Source: Candidatus Melainabacteria bacterium (GTDB lineage: Bacteria > Vulcanimicrobiota > JABDET01). Taken from it: 41,104 bases of DNA. Location of the stretch: contig JABDET010000005.1 of NCBI GenBank assembly GCA_013286945.1, positions 1 to 41,104 on the forward strand. The letters run 5' to 3'. The position numbers and the translations under genes are program-made. This document shows, piece by piece, positions 30,866-40,762 of the stretch. The notes under the pieces are model-generated. The model saw only the letters and a list, made by a program, of their open reading frames with translations, was not told where the DNA came from and ran no database searches. Numbering within the stretch: the stretch's first letter is position 1; each line of letters begins with the position of its first letter.

Positions 30866-31246
30866 ATGAAAAGATTTCTGTTTGGACTGCTTATTACTGC
30901 CACTTTTTGTTTTCTCGCCCGAGTCTTTGCGGGTGAACCAGGGAGCGCTTCAGATCCTCTGGTGACCAAGAGCTTTCTGGAAGAGGCCTATGGCTGGCGT
31001 GTGACCACGGTTCCTGCTGGAGAAAAACTTTCTCTGGATCTCGGCTCAGAAGCCGTATTGCGATCGGGGAAAGCCGAAGTGATCAAAGCAAAATCGGGAG
31101 GGTTGGCTGATCTAACCGAGGGTGAAGACGTGCCAGGAGGAGTTTTGGTCCCTGCGAACCACTATTTGATTTCAGCATCTTCCGACGGCAGAGGAGTGAA
31201 AGCCATCACCACGTCAGTATTTCTCACACGTGGTTTGGTCAGGTAG
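30866..31246 (+). CDS. Small secreted protein with GSxSDPLVTKSxL motif
   Basis: 126 residues. A signal peptide (MKRFLFGLLITATFCFLARV, cut near FAG) is followed by PGSASDPLVTKSFLEEAYGW. That motif recurs at the start of the mature part of small exported proteins in Firmicutes-like genomes, as far as I recall. The rest looks like a beta-rich fold (LDLGSEAVLRSGKAEVI, GLADLTEGEDVPGGVLVPAN), perhaps a cupin- or SAF-like barrel. AAAGGA lies 9 bases upstream. It lies 2 bases before the DUF5693 gene, so the two are probably co-expressed. Confidence 0.75.
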   Translation: MKRFLFGLLITATFCFLARVFAGEPGSASDPLVTKSFLEEAYGWRVTTVPAGEKLSLDLGSEAVLRSGKAEVIKAKSGGLADLTEGEDVPGGVLVPANHYLISASSDGRGVKAITTSVFLTRGLVR

Positions 31247-31248
31247 CA

Positions 31249-33204
31249 TTGAAAAAATTCCTTTTCATCCTTTTACTGATTTCCTTTGTGGCCAGTCTAT
31301 GGCCAGCCCTACTACGCCACCATCTTGAAGAAAGCAACCGTCAGGTGGAAATCACCTTGGATTATGATGGCGTTTCAGATTTGTGCGAAAGAGAAGGGCT
31401 TTCAGTGGAAACCACTCTTTCCGAATTTCAAAAGCTGGGTGTGAGCACGATTGCGCTTTCGGAGATTACCTTGGAGAAGCTGCATCAGGAAGGAAAAATC
31501 GTGTGGCTTCGAGGGGAAGACCTTCCCTTGTATGAAAAAGAAAAAAAACTTCACGACTTGTTCAAAAATATTTCTCTTCCATCGGTTGTCGTTTTGGTGA
31601 GTGACAAAAGTATCAAGCCATGGTTGTCGAAAGCCCTCGCATCGCTTTTTGGCGGTGAAGAATTCCGTGTCCAGGAATTTCCAGATGGCTTCATCATTCC
31701 AGGGAAATGGGATGATGTGACGCAGATTAGCCTTGGTTTGGATCCCGATCAAGCAAAACCACTAGCGGCTCAACATTTTCTGATTAATCCTCGGATATCC
31801 AACCGAGATGATCTCGACGAGACAAAACTGGGCTATCTTCTGGCCAACGTGCTTTCTATCCCCAATGTGAGAACCTTGATTTTCTCAGGCTTGCGAAACG
31901 AAGTTCTCGGTTTTGATCATGATGTCGGGAAAGTAGGGGAGTTTCTTCGATTGCACCAAGTTCGGTTTGGCTATGTCGAGGCTTATGAGAGCGCACGGGC
32001 TCTCAAGGGTGGAGATGAATTAGCACAAAAAATGCCCGATTCGGTGGTGAAAGTGCAGGCGTTGATCCTTCCTTCACTCACCCGTCTTGATCCTGAAAAG
32101 GCTGTGGAAACCTTTTCACTTGGGGTGAGGGAAAGAAATATTCGAATTATCTATTTTCGTCCGTTCCTGGTAAATTATGGAGGAAAAAGTGTTTTGGAAA
32201 CCAACGTCCAGTTCTTGAAAAGCTTGAGGGAAGATCTCGAAAGGAATGGTTTCGAACTCTCTCCGTCAAGACCTTTTCCTTTGTTGTCAGCAAGCCGCTT
32301 TAGCACGGTGATTGGAGTGACAGGCGTCGTGGTTGGTACTTTCCTTTTTCTCTTGACATTTCTTGACATTTCACTTCTCTGGTTTTGCATTTTCTTTCTC
32401 GGATCACTAGCCTTGGTTCCGGTTGCACACGTGATGCATCAGGAGAATTTATTGCGTAGCATCTTTGCTTTTTGGGGAGCCAATCTTTTTCCGATTTTTG
32501 GAATTGTTCTTTTTTCAGAACGGAAGCCGCTCGGTTTTTTCAACTCAGTTCTCGCGCTGCTGGGTGCAACATTGTTTACCGTGATGGGGGGATTTCTGGT
32601 ATCGAGTTTGATGACGGATAATCTAACCATGCTTGGAATTCAAACCTTCCGAGGGGTGAAGGCCATTCTTGTGGCTCCTGTCATTCTTGCTCCCTGGCTA
32701 GCTTTCGTTTATCAAAGGGGTAAGGGCTCGGCTCGGAGCTTTTCGGATTGGCTTAGGAAGTTTGTGGAACCCCTTCGAGAGCCGGTCCAGGTGTCTCACG
32801 TGGTGGCATTGTTGATTCTTTTGGTTGGGGCGGCATTCATGATCCTTCGAAGTGGAAATGCGGTTCCAGAAGGGGCTGTTCCGGAGTGGGAAAAAAGTTT
32901 TCGGGCCACACTGGACACGACGTTGGCTGCACGGCCACGATTTAAGGAATTTGTGATTGGCCATCCTTTCTATCTTTTGGCAAGCGGCCTTGGGCTTGAA
33001 AGCGTTGGGGGGGTCTTGTCACTCTTTCTGGGTGGCCTTGGCCAAGCAGACATCATGGACAGTTTTGCTCATTTGCACACACCGCTCCGACTCACCTTGC
33101 TCCGAACCGTGAATGGAATTTGGCTTGGCATTATTCTTGGGGCGTTCCTGCGATTGATTGTGGGGAGGTTGACCACTGTCAATCGGGAGGATCGGTCAAA
33201 ATGA
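31249..33204 (+). CDS. DUF5693 family membrane protein
   Basis: 651 residues from TTG 31249. One N-terminal membrane helix (FLFILLLISFVASLWPALL) is followed by an external domain of about 320 residues starting with NRQVEITLDYDGVSDLCERE, the hallmark start of DUF5693 proteins. Then come about eight membrane helices (about 350-640). In other genomes this family sits next to csaB, which pyruvylates cell-wall polymers, and it is presumed to act in envelope polysaccharide handling. Here it overlaps a sugar epimerase gene by 4 bases (ATGA), which fits that idea. No csaB is in the window. Confidence 0.85.
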   Translation: MKKFLFILLLISFVASLWPALLRHHLEESNRQVEITLDYDGVSDLCEREGLSVETTLSEFQKLGVSTIALSEITLEKLHQEGKIVWLRGEDLPLYEKEKKLHDLFKNISLPSVVVLVSDKSIKPWLSKALASLFGGEEFRVQEFPDGFIIPGKWDDVTQISLGLDPDQAKPLAAQHFLINPRISNRDDLDETKLGYLLANVLSIPNVRTLIFSGLRNEVLGFDHDVGKVGEFLRLHQVRFGYVEAYESARALKGGDELAQKMPDSVVKVQALILPSLTRLDPEKAVETFSLGVRERNIRIIYFRPFLVNYGGKSVLETNVQFLKSLREDLERNGFELSPSRPFPLLSASRFSTVIGVTGVVVGTFLFLLTFLDISLLWFCIFFLGSLALVPVAHVMHQENLLRSIFAFWGANLFPIFGIVLFSERKPLGFFNSVLALLGATLFTVMGGFLVSSLMTDNLTMLGIQTFRGVKAILVAPVILAPWLAFVYQRGKGSARSFSDWLRKFVEPLREPVQVSHVVALLILLVGAAFMILRSGNAVPEGAVPEWEKSFRATLDTTLAARPRFKEFVIGHPFYLLASGLGLESVGGVLSLFLGGLGQADIMDSFAHLHTPLRLTLLRTVNGIWLGIILGAFLRLIVGRLTTVNREDRSK

Positions 33205-34166
33205 CGGCGGTTCGCCTGAGCGGGAGTCGCTGTGTTGTTACCGGAGGGGTTGGTTTTATAGGCTCCACTCTCGTGATAGAGCTTCTTCAAAAAGGAGCAA
33301 GTGTCAAAGTCATCGACAACTTGGTCACCGGTAGAAAATCAAACCTGAACCAGGTTCTTAACCAAGTGGGGTTCGCCGAAATCGACATCCGAAACCTTGA
33401 TGCTGTCCGAAAGGAGATCCGTGGTTCAGAGTTCATTTTTCATTTAGCGGCCATTAATTCGGTTCCCCGATCCATCGAACATCCCGATTTAGCGATTTCA
33501 AGCAATGTGATGGGAACGCTCAACCTTTTGATGGCAGCCAAGGAATGTGGAATTAGGAAATTGGTGAATGCTTCCTCGAGTTCGGTGTACGGTGGAATCA
33601 AAGAAGAAATGAAAAAGGAAAGCATGGCGGCATGGCCTCTTTCTCCTTACGCCATCAGCAAATACTCCGCCGAGCTCTTAGTGAAGAATTATTTTGAAGT
33701 TTATGGCTTGGAGACGGTCAGCCTGCGATACTTTAATGTTTTTGGTCCAAGACAAGATCCCAATTCTCCTTATGCAGCCGTGATTCCAAAGTTTTTGAGC
33801 GCATTGCTCAAGAAAGAGTCTCCCATTGTTTTTGGGGATGGAACACAAGCCCGTGATTTTACGTTCGTCAATAACGTTGTAGAGGCCACACTTCTTGCGC
33901 TGGTCAACGGAAAGCCCGGGGAGGTCTATAATGTAGGTGGAGGCAGTTTGACGACCTTAAACGAACTTTTAGAGCATCTGACAGTTACCACGGGGAGTCG
34001 GATCAAGCCGAAGTATGAAGATTGGCGAAAAGGGGATGTTTATCGTTCAGGGGCCGATGTCTCCAAAACAAAGGCTGAACTCGGCTTCGAATCAAAAATT
34101 AGCTTAAAGGAAGGATTGCAAAACATGACGGAGTGGTACGTTAGGGAAGAGCAGCACAATCCATGA
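33201..34166 (+). CDS. NAD-dependent UDP-hexose 4-epimerase (TviC/WbpP-like)
   Basis: 321 residues from ATG 33201, overlapping the previous stop as ATGA, with GGAGG 10 bases upstream. It is an extended short-chain dehydrogenase: nucleotide motif TGGVGFIG (14-21), the NASSSSVYG stretch with the catalytic Ser, and YAISK with Y150 and K154. C-terminal substrate loops (YFNVFGPRQDPNSPYAAVIP, then GDGTQARDFTFV) are typical of UDP-GlcNAc(A) and UDP-glucose 4-epimerases. It overlaps a nucleotide-sugar dehydrogenase gene by 4 bases. The pair resembles TviC/TviB, which make UDP-N-acetylgalactosaminuronic acid, but the exact sugar is inferred. Confidence 0.9.
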   Translation: MTAVRLSGSRCVVTGGVGFIGSTLVIELLQKGASVKVIDNLVTGRKSNLNQVLNQVGFAEIDIRNLDAVRKEIRGSEFIFHLAAINSVPRSIEHPDLAISSNVMGTLNLLMAAKECGIRKLVNASSSSVYGGIKEEMKKESMAAWPLSPYAISKYSAELLVKNYFEVYGLETVSLRYFNVFGPRQDPNSPYAAVIPKFLSALLKKESPIVFGDGTQARDFTFVNNVVEATLLALVNGKPGEVYNVGGGSLTTLNELLEHLTVTTGSRIKPKYEDWRKGDVYRSGADVSKTKAELGFESKISLKEGLQNMTEWYVREEQHNP

Positions 34167-35449
34167 GCCGAACCATCGCGGTCATCGGGCTTGGTTATGT
34201 GGGACTTCCGATTGCTTGTGCTTTTGGGAAAGCCGGCCTTCCGGTCATCGGATACGACATTGATTCTACCCGCATTGAAGCCTTGAAAGCTAATCAGGAT
34301 GTGACCCGGGAATGTGATGAGCCAACCATTCGCGCCGCCAAGATTCGATTTACAGACGATCCACACGATTTAAAGAAAGCCAATTTCGTTATCATTACGG
34401 TTCCAACCCCGATTGACAAAGCCAACTGCCCTGACCTAAGCTTTCTGCGAAGCGCTTCTTTGGCGGTGGGAGAAAATCTTTCAAAAGGTTCCATTGTTGC
34501 TTTTGAATCAACGGTTTATCCAGGCGTCACAGAGGAAATTTGCGTCCCCATTCTCGAGCAGGCATCGAACTTGAAATTTGGGGTTGATTTCAAGGTGGGG
34601 TATTGTCCAGAGCGGCTTAATCCTGGAGACAAAGAGCACACGCTGGACAAAGTCATCAAGGTGGTTTCAGGAAGCGACGCTCCTACGCTCGAAGCGATCG
34701 CTCAAATTTACGGAACCATTTGCAAGGCTGGGATCTGGAAGGCGCCAAACATTAAGACAGCTGAAGCAGCCAAAGTGATTGAAAATGTTCAGCGTGATTT
34801 AAACATCGCTTTGATGAATGAGCTTTCCATGTTGTTTCAGAAGATCGGAATTAATACAAAAGATGTGATTGAAGCCGCTTCGACCAAATGGAATTTCCAC
34901 TCGTACAAACCGGGGCTTGTGGGAGGACATTGCATTGGCGTTGATCCATATTATCTCACCTATTTGGCTGAAATGGTGGGACATCATCCGGAGCTTATTT
35001 TAGCCGGAAGACGAATTAATGACCACATGGCCGATCGTGTGGTGGATCAAGTTTTACTTGGCCTGGTAAAAACGGGGAAGGTGGTCACGGAAAGCAAAGT
35101 TTTAATCCTGGGGATTACGTTTAAGGAAAACATTCCCGACACTCGGAATTCGAAACTTTATCAAGTGATTCAGGGGCTAAAGAAATATGGGGTGGACGTT
35201 CATGCGTGCGATCCCTTTGTTTCGCACGAGAAAATTCTTTCCCATTTCCTGGCATCCCCTGTTCATTGGCCACTGAATGAAAGACGATATGATGCTCTCG
35301 TGCTGGCGGTTCCCCATCATCAATTTAAGGAAGCATTGAACCCGAAAGCCATCGAAGGGCTTCTCCAATCTCCTGGTACCGTGCTTGACCTAAAATGGAT
35401 GTTTAAAGCTTCTGATTTTTCAAAAGAGATCTTGTACGAATCCCTCTAG
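34163..35449 (+). CDS. UDP-N-acetylhexosamine 6-dehydrogenase (TviB/WbpO-like)
   Basis: 428 residues. It oxidises the C6 hydroxyl of a UDP-sugar to a uronic acid in two NAD+-dependent steps. The N-terminal Rossmann motif is GLGYVGLP (8-15); FKVGYCPERLNPGDKEHTLD and the central helix dimer region follow. The catalytic cysteine is C257 in GGHCIGVDPYYL, and the last NAD domain carries LGITFKENIPDTRNS. PYYLT after the cysteine fits the TviB/WbpO branch that uses N-acetylated sugars. It starts 4 bases inside the epimerase gene. Confidence 0.92.
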   Translation: MSRTIAVIGLGYVGLPIACAFGKAGLPVIGYDIDSTRIEALKANQDVTRECDEPTIRAAKIRFTDDPHDLKKANFVIITVPTPIDKANCPDLSFLRSASLAVGENLSKGSIVAFESTVYPGVTEEICVPILEQASNLKFGVDFKVGYCPERLNPGDKEHTLDKVIKVVSGSDAPTLEAIAQIYGTICKAGIWKAPNIKTAEAAKVIENVQRDLNIALMNELSMLFQKIGINTKDVIEAASTKWNFHSYKPGLVGGHCIGVDPYYLTYLAEMVGHHPELILAGRRINDHMADRVVDQVLLGLVKTGKVVTESKVLILGITFKENIPDTRNSKLYQVIQGLKKYGVDVHACDPFVSHEKILSHFLASPVHWPLNERRYDALVLAVPHHQFKEALNPKAIEGLLQSPGTVLDLKWMFKASDFSKEILYESL

Positions 35450-35509
35450 AGTGCTTGAAGCCTTGTTTGGAAGGGAATAGTTCCTCGATGACGAATTAAT
35501 TGGCCTATC

Positions 35510-37165
35510 ATGAAAACCCTAAGGTATCTAAGCCTTTTTTTATTTTTGGTGATTTTTTCGTACAGTGGCCTGATCTTTGCCGATGACTCCGATAACTCCT
35601 CAACTTCGGTAGACAAAATCGGGGTGGACGTACACGGGATCATGAACAAGAATCTTGATGATTTGGATACTCCGTCGCTCAATCGCGATTCTCAAGCATC
35701 ACCTCTGGGGACTCTACGGAGTTACCAGCCAGCAACTCCAAGCTTGCCTTCCATTAACATGTCCACTCAGAAATCTCTGTCTGCCGTGAATCCTGATCGA
35801 TACACGATTGAACCGGGTGACACGCTGAGTGTTGATTTGTGGATTCCCGCACATCTCCGATTCACGGGTGTTGTTTCCCCTTCGGGGACATTGGGCATCG
35901 ATCCCGTCGGGGATGTTCCCGTGCGAGGTGTGCAACTCAGCCATCTTTCTTCGCACCTTGATCAGTTCTTGAGTAAATACTACAAGCACGTACAAGTAAG
36001 TACAAATCTCATCGACGTTCGGACTGTAAAAGCTCAAGTTCTTGGTGAAATCAAGCAACCCGGAGCTTATGAGTTAAATGGTGTCACGGGTGCTTTGGAT
36101 GCGATCATCAAGGCTGGAGGGCTCACCGAACGGGGGTCTCTCCGTGGGATTGAGCTTCGGAAAGGGAGCCAGCTGGTTCGCAAGCTTGACTACTTTAAAT
36201 GGCGCATTCAGGGAGATGATGATGAAAATCCATACCTTGAGCCCAATGAAGTGGTTTACGTTCCAGTCCTAAAAAGTGCAGTCACCTTAACCGGAGAAGT
36301 TCGTCGTCCTGGAAGCTATGAGATCCTCCCCGAGGATACCTATGCAGACCTCATCAAAATGGCGGGTGGCTATACGCCAGAGGCCATGCAAGGCGAAGTT
36401 AAAATGTCACGCATTACGGACGCCCATTCGAAAGTGGATTTGCTGGTTGCAGACAAACTAGCGCTAAAAGATGGTGATTCGATTTATGTTCCACCAGTGG
36501 GTCTTTTTCAGAAGAAAATTAAAATCATTGGGGAAGTGGTGGGAACCGGTGTTTTTCCACAATCTCAAACCCAAAACAAGCTTCCAATTCCAGAACTTCC
36601 GAGGATTGGATGGTACCGGCTTCACGAAGACGAGCGCGTGAGGGACGTGATCCTAAGTTTAGGTGGATTAACCCCAAGAGCAGATCCAGCGCATGCAAGA
36701 ATCGAAAGAAAGAATGAAAATGGAGCCATCGTTGTTATCCCTGTCAATCTTCAAAAGCTTTTTGCCGAAAACGACATGAGCCAGAACCGAAAATTAAAGG
36801 ATGGCGATACGCTTGCTGTTCCTGCAGCCCCAGACAGCATTTATGTCTTAGGTGAAGTGGCGCGCCCAGGGGTCTTCCCCTATAGTCCAGGCAATCAGAT
36901 TCGTGAATACTTGGCCTTGGCTGGAGGCCCGGCTTCCCATGCAAAATTAAGTCATGCAAAATTGGTGCGTGTCGTGGATGGGGCGGCTCAACCCGAGGTT
37001 TACAACTTGGATCTCAAGCAACTTCTCATGGGGGAAAACAAAGCAAGAAGTGTGGTCTTGGAGCCTGGCGATGTCATTTTTGTACCCCGTTCTGAAGTAA
37101 CAAGCTTTACCGACATCATTGGCGTGCTGGGTAACTTTGCAATCGTGAGAGCCCTGTTCCGGTAG
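35510..37165 (+). CDS. Polysaccharide export protein with multiple SLBB domains (Wza-like)
   Basis: 551 residues. A signal peptide (LRYLSLFLFLVIFSYSGLIF, then ADDSDNS) has no lipobox cysteine, unlike Wza. The poly-export domain starts at about 96 (YTIEPGDTLSVDLWIPAHLR). At least four SLBB-like units follow, each marked by GE-x-x-PG and an AGG: GEIKQPGAYEL, GEVRRPGSYEIL, GEVVGTGVFPQS and GEVARPGVFPYS. The C-terminus is SFTDIIGVLGNFAIVRALF. It should form or line the outer-membrane exit channel for a capsule or exopolysaccharide. It precedes the Wzz-like gene by 5 bases. No strong ribosome site precedes ATG 35510. Confidence 0.9.
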   Translation: MKTLRYLSLFLFLVIFSYSGLIFADDSDNSSTSVDKIGVDVHGIMNKNLDDLDTPSLNRDSQASPLGTLRSYQPATPSLPSINMSTQKSLSAVNPDRYTIEPGDTLSVDLWIPAHLRFTGVVSPSGTLGIDPVGDVPVRGVQLSHLSSHLDQFLSKYYKHVQVSTNLIDVRTVKAQVLGEIKQPGAYELNGVTGALDAIIKAGGLTERGSLRGIELRKGSQLVRKLDYFKWRIQGDDDENPYLEPNEVVYVPVLKSAVTLTGEVRRPGSYEILPEDTYADLIKMAGGYTPEAMQGEVKMSRITDAHSKVDLLVADKLALKDGDSIYVPPVGLFQKKIKIIGEVVGTGVFPQSQTQNKLPIPELPRIGWYRLHEDERVRDVILSLGGLTPRADPAHARIERKNENGAIVVIPVNLQKLFAENDMSQNRKLKDGDTLAVPAAPDSIYVLGEVARPGVFPYSPGNQIREYLALAGGPASHAKLSHAKLVRVVDGAAQPEVYNLDLKQLLMGENKARSVVLEPGDVIFVPRSEVTSFTDIIGVLGNFAIVRALFR

Positions 37166-37170
37166 AGAAA

Positions 37171-38604
37171 ATGGAAAATTCTGAAGTTAGCCTAAAAGAA
37201 TATTGGCTTATCCTCTCCAAACATCGGCGTTTGGTGGCTTTCATTGCCATCGGAGTTTTTTTGGTTACCGCCATTTCCAGTTTCTTGTCTCCCAATGTTT
37301 ATCAAGCACAAACGAGTTTTTATTACCCGCTAAGCGACAAGGGGCATTCCTTGGGAAACATTGCGCAGAGCGTTTTGGGAAAAGACGATACAGGTCTTGG
37401 TTCGATGCTGCTCCCTTCAAGTGGAGGCAACTTGCAGGACTATTCGAGGGGAATCCTCGAGAGTCGCCATATCGCAGATGCCCTCAGTGCCCATCTGAAC
37501 CTGAAAGAGCGATTTCATATCCAGCAAGAAAGTCGAATCGCGCAGTTGCTTCATGACATGACCCAAGTTAAACTCAGCAATGACGGTATCATGGAAATCA
37601 CCGTGACCACAACCAATCCCCAACTTTCGGCTGATATCGCGAACGGTTACGTCGATGTGTTTCGGGATTATTCGTTGACGAGTCTCATGAGCGTTTCAAA
37701 AAAGCACCGAATTGATGTGGAAAAAAGATTGGCACAGCTTCGAGAGAAGCTCCAAGATGCGGAATCGGATGTCAGCGTTTTTCAAAGAACTCACAAGACC
37801 ACCGATTTCATGGAAAACGGACGGAATTTGATGCGCTCACTTTTGGAACTTCAATCAGACAAGTTAAGCACAGACATAGCGCTAAGGTCGATGGAAGGGA
37901 CATTGCAGCGAGCAAGACAGGTCATGGTCGGGGAACTCCAGGATGCCTCTCGTGACCCTTTGGTAAGTCCGCGACTGATGGATCCGATACTCGATGGTCT
38001 TAACCAGCAGTTGTCGGAAGTTTATGTGAAATACTCGCAAGCCAAAGTGAACGAGAAACCTGAGAATCCTGAGCTTGTGTCTTACGCACAGCAAATCAAG
38101 GATCTCGAATCTGCCTTGCAAAAAGAGATTCGTCACCACCTTCAAGCCGAATCAACTGGCGCTACGGGGGACTTTCTGGATATGCAAATCAAGGTAGCTC
38201 AGTTGGAGGCCAAGGATGTTGCCCTCACGCAAGGGATTAACCAAACTGAAAGCAAGTTTAATACCTATCCTCAAATCAATTTGCAATATGGCCGCAAAGC
38301 TCGTCGACTGAAGATCCTTGAAACCTTGTATCTTTTTCTTTCCACAGAATACGAGAAGGCGCGTCTTGAAGAGGCACGCGAATCACCTGATTTCGAGGTT
38401 TTGGACAAAGCGGCCCCGCCGGATCACAAGAGTGGTCCCCATCGCTTGTTCTCACTCATTTTCGGTCTTTTCCTTGGTCTTTTCCTCGGCGCAGGTGCTG
38501 CTTTCTTTGTCGAATCCATGAAGCCGAATGCAAACACCAAGCTGCCACCGGACGGACACCTAACCGAACCTGAGCTTGAAATGGTTGAAACCGGGAGAAG
38601 GTAA
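37171..38604 (+). CDS. Chain-length determinant / polysaccharide co-polymerase (Wzz/GumC-like)
   Basis: 477 residues with the classic topology: a cytoplasmic start ([17 protein letters not shown]), a membrane helix at about 22-42, a long periplasmic coiled-coil region (about 45-430), and a second helix at about 430-452 ([20 protein letters not shown]). [19 protein letters not shown] is typical of the coiled coil. No tyrosine-kinase domain is fused, and no separate kinase gene is nearby. It should set polymer length and couple polymerisation to the Wza-like channel encoded before it. The gmd gene starts 2 bases after its stop. Confidence 0.9.
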   Translation: MENSEVSLKEYWLILSKHRRLVAFIAIGVFLVTAISSFLSPNVYQAQTSFYYPLSDKGHSLGNIAQSVLGKDDTGLGSMLLPSSGGNLQDYSRGILESRHIADALSAHLNLKERFHIQQESRIAQLLHDMTQVKLSNDGIMEITVTTTNPQLSADIANGYVDVFRDYSLTSLMSVSKKHRIDVEKRLAQLREKLQDAESDVSVFQRTHKTTDFMENGRNLMRSLLELQSDKLSTDIALRSMEGTLQRARQVMVGELQDASRDPLVSPRLMDPILDGLNQQLSEVYVKYSQAKVNEKPENPELVSYAQQIKDLESALQKEIRHHLQAESTGATGDFLDMQIKVAQLEAKDVALTQGINQTESKFNTYPQINLQYGRKARRLKILETLYLFLSTEYEKARLEEARESPDFEVLDKAAPPDHKSGPHRLFSLIFGLFLGLFLGAGAAFFVESMKPNANTKLPPDGHLTEPELEMVETGRR

Positions 38605-38606
38605 TT

Positions 38607-39620
38607 ATGAAGAAGGCACTGATTACCGGGGTTACCGGGCAGGATGGTTCTTATCTGGCTGAGTTCCTTCTCCAAAAAGGGTATACGGTCTACGGGTTAG
38701 TCAGGCGGGCCAGCGCGGCCAATACGGGACGAATCGCTCATTTTTGCCAAGATCCTCACGATTCCGCGACACAGTTTCATTTGGTTCACGGGGATTTGAC
38801 AGACGCGGCATCGCTTCGACGGATTCTTTCTGAGGTCAATCCTGACGAAATTTATAATTTGGCGGCACAAAGTCATGTGATGGTGAGTTTCGAGCTTCCG
38901 GTTTACACAGGGGATGTGGTGGCTCTTGGAACGGTTCGGATTCTTGAGTCGATGAGAGAGATTGGATCTAAAGCTAGATTTTATCAAGCGTCTTCAAGTG
39001 AAATGTACGGCAATGGATCAAAAAATGCCATCCATGAAGGAACTTCCTTTCGCCCTTCGAGTCCTTACGCCATTTCGAAAGTCCATTCTTACTGGACAAC
39101 CGTCAATTATCGAGAAAGCTATGGCAATTTTGCTTGCAACGGCATTTTATTTAATCACGAATCGCCGCGGCGCGGAGAAACCTTTGTGACTCGAAAAATC
39201 ACGCTTGGTGTAGCGAACATTGTTGCTGGAAAACAAGACTTCATTCATCTTGGAAACCTTGATGCAAAGCGGGATTGGGGTTATGCGCCTGACTATGTGA
39301 AAGCCATGTGGCTCATGCTTCAGCAAGAGAACCCTGACGACTACGTGATTGCTTCAGGAGAGGCGCACTCGGTCAAAGAATTTCTCCATGAGGCTTTTGC
39401 TCATGCTGGACTTGACTGGCAAAAACACGTGAGGATTGATCCTCGTTATTTTCGTCCTACCGAAGTTCATGCACTTCTTGGGGATGCGACAAAGGCCAAA
39501 GAAAGGCTAGGTTGGACTCCATCAACTTCTTTTAAGGAATTGGTCCACGCGATGGTGGAGGCCGATCTTCAGTTGATTCAGGAAAAACGACTCCCTGCAC
39601 TTGAAGAAGAGCCTGTTTGA
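38607..39620 (+). CDS. gmd: GDP-mannose 4,6-dehydratase
   Basis: 337 residues. It converts GDP-D-mannose to GDP-4-keto-6-deoxy-D-mannose, the precursor of GDP-fucose, GDP-rhamnose and related sugars. NADP motif [16 protein letters not shown] (7-22), [12 protein letters not shown], the catalytic QASSSEMYG segment, and YAISK with Y154 and K158. [16 protein letters not shown] and [16 protein letters not shown] are strong family signatures. The length is slightly short but complete. No GDP-fucose synthase or reductase follows, so the final sugar is not determined here. The 3' end overlaps the convergent glycosyltransferase gene by 43 bases. Confidence 0.95.
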   Translation: MKKALITGVTGQDGSYLAEFLLQKGYTVYGLVRRASAANTGRIAHFCQDPHDSATQFHLVHGDLTDAASLRRILSEVNPDEIYNLAAQSHVMVSFELPVYTGDVVALGTVRILESMREIGSKARFYQASSSEMYGNGSKNAIHEGTSFRPSSPYAISKVHSYWTTVNYRESYGNFACNGILFNHESPRRGETFVTRKITLGVANIVAGKQDFIHLGNLDAKRDWGYAPDYVKAMWLMLQQENPDDYVIASGEAHSVKEFLHEAFAHAGLDWQKHVRIDPRYFRPTEVHALLGDATKAKERLGWTPSTSFKELVHAMVEADLQLIQEKRLPALEEEPV

Positions 39621-40762
39621 GCCACTTCAAGCTTCCCGAGGGCTTCACGGAATACGTCAGCGGTTTCACGAGCACAACGGTTCCACGAGAATTGCTTCAC
39701 TTGTTCTTTTCCCTTTAAAATCAAGTTTTCGCGGATTCCCGTTTGTTCAAGTGCTGCCCCTAAGGAATCAACGAGCTTGTTCACGTCATAAGGGTTGAAG
39801 TAAAGTGCAGCTTCTCCGGCAATTTCACGAGAATTCTCGATATCACCAGCTAGAATGGGTACGCCTCCCGCCATGGCTTCAACCAAAGGGTGTCCAAAAG
39901 TTTCCAGATAAGAAGCAAAGATAAAAAGTTTTGCGTTCTGATACAGAATCGGTAGGTCAGCATAGGCTACCTCGTTGGCCAAATAAACGTACGATTCGAG
40001 TTGATGCCTTTCGATGGCCTTTTTCATTTGTTCATAGTAAGGTTTGTCATACGGTTTTCCCGCAATGATGAGATGATAGTTCTCGGTGGCTTTCTTTCGA
40101 TAAAGAGCAAAGGCCTCAATGAGACGAACAAAATTTTTATACCGGTAGATGGAAGAAACCGAAAGAAGGTAAGGTGTTCGCGAGCGAACCCAAGCAAGCG
40201 ATTCAGGAATAGAATTCTTTTGCTCAAAGAATTGCGGGCTTACCCCGTGATAGACAACCTTTTGTTTTTCAGGCGCGATCCCGAGCTGTTTGGCGATGAG
40301 TTCTTTCGAAAAATGTGATACGAAGATAATTTTTCTTGCAATCTTAGAAGAAAGCCGCGCAAATCTTGACAATGCCCCAAATTTGAGTCGAAATGAAAAA
40401 GACCATCCTTTATCGCGTGGGACATAAAGATTCATGTTTCTCATGGCTAAAACCACTGGACATGGAGCCAAAAGAGAGGTGGAGTCCGCTGGAGAAAAAA
40501 GAAGATCAACTTTTTCTCGCTTAAGCCAGCGCGGTAGCCAGAACTGCTCTCTCTGAAAGCGCCCCACAATTCCCGTGGAGTCTTCGACAGGAATGTACCG
40601 CATTTGCGGGCTGGAGGCGGGGAGAGAAGACATCGACGAGGATCTCACAAGAACCAGGTACTCTGACTCTCGATCGGCTTGGAGAAGTGCAGGGAGAAAA
40701 TGGTCAAAATACGTTCTCCCTCCCCCTCCATCTACACCCAGGCTGTTGATCGCGATTCTCAT
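39578..40762 (-). CDS. Glycosyltransferase family 4 (GT-B fold)
   Basis: 394 residues from ATG 40762, which overlaps the stop of the upstream ligase-like gene as ATGA; the frame is open further up but that region codes for the other protein. The N-terminal domain starts [20 protein letters not shown]. The C-terminal donor-binding domain has [36 protein letters not shown] and the E-x7-E-like [20 protein letters not shown], as in GT4 enzymes. It would add a sugar to a lipid-linked repeat unit. Acceptor and sugar are unknown. Confidence 0.92.
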   Translation of the reverse strand: MRIAINSLGVDGGGGRTYFDHFLPALLQADRESEYLVLVRSSSMSSLPASSPQMRYIPVEDSTGIVGRFQREQFWLPRWLKREKVDLLFSPADSTSLLAPCPVVLAMRNMNLYVPRDKGWSFSFRLKFGALSRFARLSSKIARKIIFVSHFSKELIAKQLGIAPEKQKVVYHGVSPQFFEQKNSIPESLAWVRSRTPYLLSVSSIYRYKNFVRLIEAFALYRKKATENYHLIIAGKPYDKPYYEQMKKAIERHQLESYVYLANEVAYADLPILYQNAKLFIFASYLETFGHPLVEAMAGGVPILAGDIENSREIAGEAALYFNPYDVNKLVDSLGAALEQTGIRENLILKGKEQVKQFSWNRCARETADVFREALGKLEVAQTGSSSSAGSRFS